Of a DNA stretch of 64,000 nt, positions 20,585-30,514 are shown one piece after another. The notes under the pieces are model-generated. The model was not told where the DNA came from. It searched no databases and worked only from the letters and a program-made list of their open reading frames with translations. This stretch comes from Rhynchopus euleeides (Eukaryota; Euglenozoa; Diplonemea; Diplonemida; Diplonemidae). Positions within the stretch are counted from its first letter, which is position 1. Every line of letters starts with the position of its first letter. The stretch is taken from NCBI GenBank assembly GCA_963210315.1, contig OY723275.1, forward strand, positions 1,364,001 to 1,428,000. The letters run 5' to 3'. The position numbers and the translations under genes are program-made.

Positions 20585-22561
20585 ATGGGCGGTCCGTCAG
20601 GATGCTCCGCAAAAAGTGTAGTTGACGGGCAGCGCTTCACCATGCCCGCGACGACGAGTTTTGCGGATGAGCTCAGCTCGCTGAAGGCTCTTCAGAGCGC
20701 GCCCACCCAGCTCTACATTCTGAGCTTTGTCACCGTGCTGGCCACCATCCTGCTCTGGGGGACAGTGCCGGATTGGTTCTTCATCGTGTCCTTCGTGATC
20801 TGGCGTCTGGGTTACAACGTCGGGATCGGGCTGATGCTGCACTACCAGAGCAACGGGTTTTACTTCTCGAAGTGGTTCCGGGGGTGGGTGGCAAAGCCGG
20901 AGTACAAGTGGGTGAAGGACCGCCTCGAGTCAGGGGTGGTGCTGAAGCTGGACGGCAAGGAGGTGCCGTACGTCATGTCGGAGTACTCCGACGACTTCAA
21001 CGCGTGGATTGTGTTCCGTATTGTCGTCAACATCATCCTCGCTAACGACCTGGTGTCCTACCTTGTCTTCGCTGTGGTGTACTGCAGGGTGCCTGAATCG
21101 ATCGGCCTGCTCGACATCATGTTCTACCTGGTGGGTGCTGGGCTGATTGTCTTCGCCCTGTGGTCGAAGGCGGATGCGCACCGCGTGCTCGGGAACTTCG
21201 CGTGGTACTGGGGTGACTTCTTCTTCGTCCTTGACGGAGACCTCACCTTCGATGGTATCTTCCAGATGTTCCCCCACCCTATGTACACTGTGGGTTACTG
21301 CTTCTACTACGGGCTGTCGCTTGTGTCGCAGAGCTACGTTGTGTTCTACTGGTCGGTGATTGCGCACATCATGCAGATGGTGTTCCTCGTGTTCGTGGAG
21401 AACCCGCACATCGAGAAGATCTACGGCAACATGTCGAAGAGCAACCAGGAGGCCGAGTCGGAGACGCGCATCGACCCCTCGAAGAAGGACATGCTGCTGC
21501 TGTTCCGCATGTCGCCCTTCCGTGCCCCCGACATCTTCACCATCCTCATCCTGCTGTACAGCGGGGTCATCGCGCTGTCTGTCAAGAGCTGGGAGCTGCA
21601 CCTGCTGCACCTCGTCTGCTGGCGTCTGTTCCACACTGTGGGTCTGGGGTACGTCATGACCAAGCAGGCAGAGAACGAGTTCTGGACGAAGCAGTTCCCC
21701 ACCCCCCAGCTGGCGTTCGACTCGTGGAAGAAGTATGTCCCCCAGCAGCTTGTTGGTGTTAAAGTGTTGGTTTTGCGGACCACACCCGGCTGGCCACCCC
21801 CGCATGTGACAACCCTTGTGCATTGTGTATTGTCTTCTTCTGCAGGATCTACAACCTGTCGCTGTGCATGAACCACGCGCTGTTCATCGTGATCGCCGTG
21901 CACTGCTTCCGCTTCATGCCTGACAACTCGCTGCTCATGGCAGGCGACTACCCCTTCTACTGCTTCAAGGTGATCTGCGGGCTGGTATGTGCCAACTTCT
22001 CTGCACCGTTCTCCACATACACCTGTCTGCCTCCCTTGTGAATCAATGCTCCACACATCAATACCCCCCATATCACACAGCTGCTGGTCGGCCTGAACAT
22101 CTACGTGTCGAGCGCTGTGTACCAGGTCCTGGGCGACTACGGCTGGTTCTACGGGGACTTCTTCGTGAAGAACGTGCCGCACACCCTGTCGTACTCGGGC
22201 ATCTACCGCTACATGAACAGCCCCGGTATGTGTTGTTGTTCATGTGTACATGCTGTCACCCCTCCCCCTCGTCCCTCCTCCATCACCCACATTCCTTTCT
22301 GCAGAGAGCGTGCTCGGCTTCGCTGGGTACTACGGTCTGGCCCTGATGTCGTCGTCCTACCGTGTTGGTGTGATTGCTGTGTGCTGCCATGCATCGGCCA
22401 TCATCTTCTCCAAGCTTGTGGAGGAGCCCTTCATGCGTGCTGAGTACGGCAAGGACGTTCGCCCTGTGGGTGGCCTGAAGTCCGAGGTGCTCAAGAAGTC
22501 GCAGGAGGCGAAGCAGATTGTGAGCAATGTGCTGAGCCCCAAGACGGACAAGAAGGATTAA
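20585..22561 (+). CDS. CHO2: Phosphatidylethanolamine N-methyltransferase, Cho2/PEM1 type
   Basis: Four exons, about 20585-21747, 21846-21984, 22081-22225 and 22305-22561, give about 567 residues. The enzyme makes phosphatidylcholine precursors in the ER membrane by transferring methyl groups from S-adenosylmethionine to phosphatidylethanolamine. Many hydrophobic segments are visible (for example YILSFVTVLATILLWGTV, MFYLVGAGLIVFALW). Both repeats of the family are present. The first has WSKADAHRVLGNFAWYWGDF, FPHPMYTVGYCFYYG and the ENPHIEKIYG end. The second has YGWFYGDFF, SYSGIYRYMNSPESVLGFAG and VEEPFMRAEYG. Yeast Cho2 is longer (about 870), so loops are shorter here. The first intron has no good GT donor near the homologous break; a GC donor (CAGCA|GCTTGT) fits best and gives VPQQ-IYNLSL. 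Start could also be ATG 20642. A stem-loop lies about 300 nt downstream. Confidence 0.92.
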
Positions 22562-22861
22562 TGTCCTTCCCCGTTCTGCGGCACCGCCGGGCCTGCGCCC
22601 TGCGGGGCCACTTATCCATGTCGAGAAGTGCGTGTCTCTTCGCTGAGGAGGCGCATATGCACTCCACCCCCACACCCTCTCCTTTCGTGAGTCTCCTCAC
22701 AACTCCTCCGCAACGATGCGATCCCCTTCTACCAAATGTCCCCTCTGCACAACATCTTCACCAAAATAACAGCCATTTTTCTAGTTCCTATTTCCCCCCC
22801 GTCCCAAATGCCTCTGGGGCCTTTCGCTCTGACGTGCTGAAGAGCAAGCTTCTCTGATCAA

Positions 22862-22890
22862 CAAACTGTGCGCCTCACTGGCACAGTTTG
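22862..22890 (+). promoter_or_regulatory. Perfect stem-loop in the Cho2 3' region
   Basis: CAAACTGTGC and its exact complement GCACAGTTTG form a 10-bp stem around a 9-base loop (GCCTCACTG), about 300 nt after the stop codon. In a polycistron it could be a 3' UTR stability or processing signal. A stem of the same size follows the PHOSPHO-type gene (50279-50306), with a different sequence. Confidence 0.4.
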
Positions 22891-23557
22891 CACAGAGTGA
22901 ATCCCTTTCCCTCTCCTCCTGACTCTTTTTTTCACCCAGCAGGGCAGTCGCTGGACAGTCGGTGCGCTGGTACCATTTTTGTTGAGATTTGTGGGTTGTG
23001 GTTTTCCTTGTTTTGTCCCTTTCTTTTCTGCCTTTTTTTATTGATTTATATTTTGGGAGACTCGTGCAGCGACCACGCTAGCGGAGGGCGCAACGAACTT
23101 CATTTCCGGACGACTCAAAAGATGCCACTCAAGAAACCTCGCGATCTGCCGGGGGGTCTTCGAGAACAGAAACCCGAAACACGTATACTGAGTACCTCCA
23201 ATAGGAGTCGAGTATATTGTCATTGCGGGGAAAGGGATACCTGTCCCCATCGGACAGTGTTAGCGGGTGTGTCCTCGTCGATGCCCGCAGCGACACAGAG
23301 ATAACGAAAAGCGATATGAGATAGACAGAAAATCAACCAAATCATACCGTTTTTTTTGGTGCACGCCAAAAATCGGGCTTGGCTTGCTTCGTGTTGAGCC
23401 GGTGCCTTCATATTTTTGGCCATCGGGGGCAGGGGATAAGATAGGTCTGGTTTTCCGGTTTTCAAAACCAGGGTTTCCCGGTTTCCGGTTTTCTGGAAAA
23501 AAAAAAAAGGCCGATCGGATTTTCGCCGGTTTTTGGGGAACCTTTGTGACAGTCAAC

Positions 23558-23757
23558 NNNNNNNNNNNNNNNNNNNNNNNNNNNNNNNNNNNNNNNNNNN
23601 NNNNNNNNNNNNNNNNNNNNNNNNNNNNNNNNNNNNNNNNNNNNNNNNNNNNNNNNNNNNNNNNNNNNNNNNNNNNNNNNNNNNNNNNNNNNNNNNNNNN
23701 NNNNNNNNNNNNNNNNNNNNNNNNNNNNNNNNNNNNNNNNNNNNNNNNNNNNNNNNN
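23558..23757. other. Assembly gap, 200 N
   Basis: Exactly 200 undetermined bases, the usual placeholder for a scaffold join of unknown size. The distance and linkage across it should be treated as uncertain. Confidence 0.99.
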
Positions 23758-25003
23758 TTCGCCTTTGATCTGTTGGCAACCGCACGGTTCGGTAATGATG
23801 AGAGTGTGTTGCAGCTTCCGGGATGCAGGCAGTACATGTGTTTCGCGAGTTTTATGATGTGTCCGAGTGTTTATCCGCTCCGAGTTGGAGCACACTGCCT
23901 GGTCCACCTCGCATCGTCGAGGCTGTTGACCCGCCACAGCAAACCATTGCGCACCGCAAGGCATGATACGAAGTGGTGTTGGTGCCCGGCTTGGGAATCC
24001 CACCACCAGGACCTGCTTTGCCTGCTTCCCCATTCACCGCTGCAAGGCAGCGCTTTTTTGCGCTGCAGAACATGATTTTATTTTGATGCTAGACTATACT
24101 TGCAGTCCCGCTCGGACGGAAAAATGAATCTACAATCCCACCCACCCCCCTCTGATGGAACACAAGCAGCCATCTCCCCACCAATCCCCTCCCTGGACCC
24201 AGGAGGAGGAATGGCTACATCACAGAGCAACGTCAGCCATCTCTCTTCTCCTCTGGTGGGGTTTTTGGCCCTGCCAAACCAAGAACTGACCCCGCCCCTC
24301 AGAACTTTGACGAGTCGGAATAAAGGCGTGGCTGTGTGTCTGTGTGTGTGCGTGGCACCCCGAGGGGGGGATGTACACTCTGATGTGTGCCGCACCAACA
24401 GCAGTAAAAGGGGGGGGGAGGGGAGGAAGAGTTTGAAATCTCGGCGACTTTTCGCTGACACATGGGATACACTGCTGATGTATTCATAATTCGCGCGTGT
24501 GTGTGTCGGTGCATCCTCCACGAGTATGACCCCCCCCCCCCCCCCATCACCGTTGTGTGTGAGTGATATGTGTGAAACAAGCACAGGAGGCACGTCCCCC
24601 AGCCTTCTCTGTATTTTTACATTCCTCCAGCCCTCGCCAGCCACTTCAGCAACTTTTTTTTGCCGTACAAAAAACGTGTCTGTGATCTGCCATCCTTCCG
24701 GGTGACGGCGGGCCACGCAGCGGATGTACACCGTGCAGAGCAGCCGAGACGCACGTGCTACTCATCCTCGGGGCCTCAGCCGTGTTTGTCAGCGCCCCAC
24801 CAGACACAACTTATCGTGTTTACTATTGTCTGTGCCTCGGCTGCATGCTTGTTTGTTTTTTTTTACCTGAACCGGTCCTCTCACCCCTCCCTTTATTTTT
24901 TTTGCGAAAATGCACCCCCCACCCCCTCCCCACTCAGGTGGGAGGGGGTGGGGTGGGGTGGTGGGGGAGAGGCAGGCAAAAAACACTGGGGTTGTACGCC
25001 AAC

Positions 25004-25855
25004 CAGCGATTTCACTGGGAAGATTTTGGGGTAAAAATCATCAAAAAAAACAAAAAAGTCCGGCCACCCAGGAAGATTTTCTTCCTGCACTATTTGTGGT
25101 GCGGGGGAGGCGGGATGGGGCAGGGATAAGGTGGGTAGGTGCGCAGCGACCCACACTCCACACACCCACACCTCGCCTCCGCAGGAAGATGCCAATGCAG
25201 ACACAAACCACACTTTTTGGGTCTCGTCCAGAGAAAAAAATCGTGCGAAAGAATAATGAGACCTGGACAACCCCCCCGCGTGACGTATGCCTGTCGACCA
25301 AGCCCTTTCGGATCACATCAGGTCATGGAATCCAGAGACCGCCCTCAGGAGGACGCACCCTACTCACCACAGAATCTGTACCCCACAAGGAACAGGTGTT
25401 CGCTACCGTGGCCTCCGGCGGCTGGGGGGCTCCGCCCCCCAGACCCCCCCTGTGGACCTCTTTGCATTCTCTGGACCACCTCTAAGGGTGCACCACTCTC
25501 TTCTCCGGGGTCAAACTGCATATTCCCACCAACCGTTCCAATGTTCCGGAACATGCCGTTTTCGGGGTTTTTCGGGTCACCTGCGGTGCGCACGGCCCAA
25601 AAAATGGGGTGAAACAGGTCACGAAAACCAAGAAAAAACTGAGTACAAATACCGGGTTTTTGGCCGCTTTTTGTCAGAATAAGCTTCAGGTATGACTGTA
25701 GGGGTGCGGGTTTGTGATTTGTGGTATGTATGTGCCCTCCGGGCGCGCGAAGCGCGCCCGGAGGGCGCGCCTCGCCTGCGCGAAAAAAAAAATCCTGGCA
25801 GTTTAAAAAAATCTTCCTGGCTGTGGACCCCCCTGGAAGACCAGTGAAATCCCTG
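25004..25855. mobile_element. Non-autonomous hAT-type DNA transposon, 0.85 kb, 8-bp target duplication
   Basis: The left end is CAGCGATTTCACTGG and the right end, inverted, is CAGGGATTTCACTGG: 15 bases with one mismatch. ACGCCAAC lies on both sides (24996-25003, 25856-25863), a perfect 8-bp target duplication. CAG ends and 8 bp are the hAT pattern. No transposase is encoded. It contains the GC-hairpin module shared with the element at 9152 and a perfect 15-bp GCCCTCCGGGCGCGC hairpin at 25734-25766. Confidence 0.85.
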
Positions 25856-25863
25856 ACGCCAAC

Positions 25864-27881
25864 ACACAAAAAAAAATGCACAAACACACACACCCGCCTT
25901 CCTGCCGATCTCCTCTCCTCTTCTCTCGCCGTTGTCAAACAGGTCCTCACCTTCTTCTCGGTGACAGCCTTCTCTTCCCCCACCCCCCCACCTCTCGGCT
26001 TGTCGTGGTGAAGATTTTGTCCCTCTCTCTCCCCACTATTCTCGACGAGAATTCAAACGGGAAATGGTGGGCAATAGACGCACTAACATCGCTATTCCCA
26101 TCCAATCGCCCCCTTCCCCCCCCCCCCCCCCCCCACCCGACCCGACCCTACCCTGCAATAACGAGTATGAAAAAAGGAGTGAATGGATATAGGTTGGGCC
26201 CCCTCTGGGGGGGGGGCGCTACTTTACTCTGATTCACTACCCACAACCTCCTGCTGGCATGTTCCCACCCCCCACCCCCCCTCCCCCCGCCCCTGTGATA
26301 TGCGCTGTGATCCGCAGCGATCTTCTCCCCTCTCATTCCTATACCCTGCACTGGTGTTGTGCCAAAACAGATTTTAAAAAAACCACGAGTTTTTTTTGTT
26401 GCGTCCCTTATATTCCCACGTGTGTCAGGCTTATGCTGCCTTTATGTGATGTGGTGTGATTGTGATGTGTCGTGTCGTGTCGCCTTGTGTTACACCCTGT
26501 GAGGAAGAGGCACCGTGTAACCCCCGTGTCGCCTCCGGCCCGCATTGGATAGAGAGAGAGATGGGGAGGGAGAGAGAGAGAAAAATATGTGCTCGGGGGG
26601 TGAACAGCCCACAGCTCCCGGTGTAGAACCGGGTGTGTGTGTGGAAAAAAAAAGTAAAGTTTTTAAATCCGCAGAAACAAAGCCTTCTTTTTTTGAAAAA
26701 AAGGTGGTGTGATATTTTGTTGGCGGGTCCCGCGTGCTGTTTGTCTTTTGTTGTTTGCACTCACCCCCCCCCAAGACATCCCCCGGGCCAGGGGATGAGG
26801 GGGGCCGGGTAGGTGCAGCAGAAACCGAAAGAAAGTAAAGGAATCGGCACCACACGCCGGGTCACTGCCGCCCATGGTATATGTTGCCGAAAGCAAAGGA
26901 GGACATGAGGAAAATTAAGCAAGCGTGGCAAACAAAACCATCGTCATGCCTGCCGAGTTCGGACATCTCTTTCGCCGGCCGATGTGTGTTGGTGTCCGGT
27001 GAAAACAAGAAATGTGTGCTGGTCATCGCAGTACCAGCATCGCCTCTGGCCGTTGAAGCCAACAAAATAGTGACACTGCACAGCCCCTTCTCCGAGCAGT
27101 GCAGCTCGATTGATGTGCCGATGGTGAGACGGGGGGGGAGAGGGGTGTTTATTTTGCGAACTTCCGCCGGTGGATCCCCCACCCATAATGCTGTCTCCCC
27201 TGATGACTGGCTTTCGCCTGTTTGTTCAAGATTCTCTGTACCAACGGCGAAGCCGTCCCAGGAAGAAGGATTTTCAGCCACCGGCAGGCTGCACATTTGC
27301 GAACGAAACCATGCAGGAGTGAGTCCGATGTAGGCCTGCTTGTGGGTCTGCGTGATGGGATGTCTCGTGATCTGGCATGCAAATTTAAGTGGAAATACCG
27401 TTAGCTGCCCTGCAGCTGCGATGTTCTTGCCCAGAGGTGTGTGAGCTGCGCTGAACGGAGCTCGTTGTTTCGGCCTTGCAGCGTTCGGAAAACATTTGCG
27501 AGGGAGATCTCCAGATGAAGTCTGTGTCGCTTGCCGAAATACAGTCACACACCATCCAGAGTTGTAAGCGTTTGGCGGTTGATTGCAAGTCGAAGGGGCC
27601 ACCCGCCCCCAACAATAACGTGAGATTCATGTGTCTTGACTGTGCGTTGTGAGCCTTCTCCATGTCTGAGCGAATTTCCGCCCCCGTGTGCTGTGGGAGA
27701 AACCGACGCACCGTGTTCGATTGAGAGTGTATCACGGCAGGCTGTGATGTAGGGCTGCAGTGCGCTGCGCTCTCTTGTGAATGTGGCCTTACCTTTCTCG
27801 TGTTTCGAAACCCTATGATGAGCAAGCCAATGGTTGCTCCAGATAGCATTGCTCAAGCTTGAAGCCAGGCGATGGAATAGG
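25864..27881. other. Gene desert between transposons
   Basis: C runs (26117-26133), GA/CT repeats near 26550-26580 and no recognisable gene. A frame at 26881-27333 with possible continuation at 27231-27402 was examined and not accepted. The last six bases AATAGG are the left target duplication of the next element. Confidence 0.4.
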
Positions 27882-28613
27882 CATAGATGTACCGCCCTTG
27901 GAAAAAAAAGGGGGAAAAGGGCGGGAAAAAAATCGGTCAAAAATGGCGTTTCGCCCGTGAAACTTTTCCTTAGCCCCTGAAACGCCCTTGAAACGCCCCT
28001 GGAAAAAAAAAGGGCGTTTCAGGGGCTCCTGAAGGGCTCCTGAGGGGCGTTTCAGGGGCTCCTCAGGGGCGCCTCAGCCAAAAAAAAACACAAGTCGTAG
28101 GGGGGCCCAACACCCCATATTCCCCCTTGTAGGACCAAAAAGTGCACGAAAGGGGTTAAAACGGCGTAATTCGTTGATTTTTTGCATTTCCCTGCATTTC
28201 CCAGCCAAAAATCGATTTTTGGCTGGGCGAGGACAATGCGAAAATCGCGAAAAATGTGAAAAAATCGGATTTTTCACAGAGGCTCAAAAACGTGTTTCTG
28301 GGTGCAAAATAGGCCCAGAAACAGGTTTCTCGACGTTTTTGGGTGACTTTTCGGTGGTGTCGTCTTTTTGCGGCCAAAATTTATCGATTTCCTAAGGATT
28401 CTGCATCTGTGAGTAATGAGAGCCGGAAAGGCAGAAGACGCCTTGGCGGCCGTACTCAGAACCTCCACTGAACAGCCCATTCCCCTGACCCCAGCCCTGG
28501 CCCCGCCCTCTGCCCCCACCCCCATGCAAGCTCATGCACCCATCGCATTGCTGCCTTGTTGCCTTGATTTTCGCTGCTTTTCTTTTTCAGAATTGTAAAA
28601 TAAACATTCAAGA

Positions 28614-29218
28614 TGGGGTAATCAGGCTGGGGAAAAAAACAACAAATCACAACAAATCACACCCGATCGTCAGCTGATTGAGGGTGTGATATGAGGGTTC
28701 TATCCAACAAGGATATCAAGGACCCGAATCAAACACCCGATCACAACAGATCACAACAAATCACAAGGCAAATGTTGTGATTTGTTGTGATTTTTTGCGA
28801 TTTGTTGCGGCCAGTTGTGATTTGTTGTGACTAGGTGTGACGTGGTGTGATTTGTTGTGACCAGTTGTGACGACTTGTGACCCTTTTGTGATGAGTTGTG
28901 ATGAGGTGTGATCTGTTGTGATCGCGATCCAAAATTTTAAATTTTTGAAATTTTGGATCGCGATCACAACAGATCACAACAGATCACAACAGATCACAAC
29001 AGATCACAACAGATCACACCTCATCACAACTCATCACAACTCATCACAACTCATCACAAAAGGGTCACAAGTCGTCACAACTGGTCGCAACAAATCACAA
29101 CTGGCCACAACAAATCGCAACAAATCACAACAAATCACAACATTTGGCGTTGTGATTTGTTGTGATCGGGTGTGATTCGTTGTGATTTGTTGTTTTTTCC
29201 CCCAGCCTGATTACCCCA
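28614..29218. mobile_element. Nested foldback element made of TCACAACA-type repeats, 605 bp
   Basis: Its ends, TGGGGTAATCAGGCTGGGG and the inverse, are perfect over about 19 bases. CAAGA flanks both sides (28609-28613, 29219-29223), a 5-bp target duplication. Each arm is built of 9-10 base units such as ATCACAACAG and ATCACAACTC, and the two arms are near-perfect inverses. They meet at a palindrome of GATCGCGATCCAAAATTT around 28921-28976. It has no coding capacity. It lies inside the 5.4-kb transposon, so it inserted later. Confidence 0.85.
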
Positions 29219-30514
29219 CAAGACGGAGTGCTTTTTTGCCGAAAGTTTAGGTGACCCGATGATGGGGATGCAGCACCCCGAGGGTCTTACCTACCGGGCG
29301 GTTGGGGGGCGGTGGGGCAGGGCAACTTTGGGTGCAGATTTACGTACACAAAGCGGCGTGAGACTGTGCATGTCAGCGGCCTTGCGTGGTGGCCCCCCTA
29401 GGTGACTATGTTCGGATGTCTGGGAATGGAATGAAAACCCCCATATGGCTGCCTGCGCCCTTGTGGAATTAGAGGTGGTCGGGAATCGGTCGGAAACCAG
29501 TACTCCTGCTGGCGCTCGTCGTGTGTGTGGAGCATCTGTAGACGCCCGGCAACTCAGCCATCTTGCCCCCGCGCAAGCTCTGCCTGGCCGTGGAAGAGGA
29601 TGACACACGGTCTGAATCTGGACTCTCTCTCGTGGTGGCACCGAATAACTGTGACTCTAGGTGACTCCACATAAACACACTCCCACTGGTCTGTGGCAAA
29701 GGGAGAATGACTACATGCCTTGAGAGAGAGACCTCCGGCCTGAAAGGACAAGCATGAAAAGCCGGAATAGATCAGATAGAGTACAGACTCAGGTGCACGA
29801 ACCGATCCTTCGGCAGCTACCTGCTTGGTTTGCTGGTGTATGGTTGAGCGCTGCTTGTGTACGTAAATTTTGCTTATATGAACACTCCGCCTTCACCGAA
29901 GGTGAAGAAACCCAATTCCCAACACGAGCGGTGTGGCACCCCCTTGGTGTCGCGTCCCTTTGGACATCGACCCCAGAGGTAACCCGCAGGTTGTTGTTTC
30001 TTCAAAGAAACACGTCGATTCTGTCCCCCACAGCACAGTACTTGCTGCTTGCCCACGATTTCCACATTTTAAAAATTCGAACCAAATGAAGGTGGTCCAA
30101 CACTTAGCACGTCCTTGCCGCTGTCGGAGGCCGTCGAGGTGACCCGGAAAAGAAGGACCGCCCGCCCGTTGAGCACTTTCCACGTCGTTTGAGGTGTGGA
30201 AGCTCGAGTGATGCCTGCTCGTTGTTACCGGTCCACGTCATTTCAGGTCGATCCGTCGAAGTCCACCAGTCCCGTGCGCCGCGGTACCGTCCGGTCATAT
30301 CCACTTCGGCGGTCAGACGCGCGTCCTCCGCCCATAGCACCACCCCTCGCATCCCCGCTCCGCCTTGTGTTCCTACCACGCGGATAGCCGAAGTGGTGCT
30401 GATGCTGCCCTCCGGTGAGCAGCGTGTCCTGCAATTTCCTTCGTTCGCGTATGCAATCACAATTACACGGGGTTGTAATTAAATTCACCATCCGACAGGA
30501 CACGGCACAGAACT

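Larger units (their letters stand above)
22562..24999. other. Gene desert, left part, with assembly gap
   Basis: No gene is supported. It holds the 3' stem-loop at 22862-22890, a run of 200 N (23558-23757), an A run at 23495-23508, GT repeats and C runs (24531-24545). Frames spanning the N block are artefacts. Confidence 0.5.

Noticed and set aside
23267-24075. Frames of 180-257 codons around 23.3-24.1 kb
   Set aside because: They run through the 200 N gap and are artefacts of undetermined bases.
26881-27333. 150-codon + strand frame in the gene desert, with a possible second exon at 27231-27402
   Set aside because: Plausible splice sites exist (GTGAGA, TTCAAG) and part reads protein-like, but codon use is not GC-ending as in the real genes, no domain is seen, and an equally long minus-strand frame overlaps.
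28632-29215. Regular short repeats that could suggest a CRISPR array
   Set aside because: Units are about 10 bases, have no unique spacers and mirror each other around a palindrome; it is a foldback element in a eukaryote.
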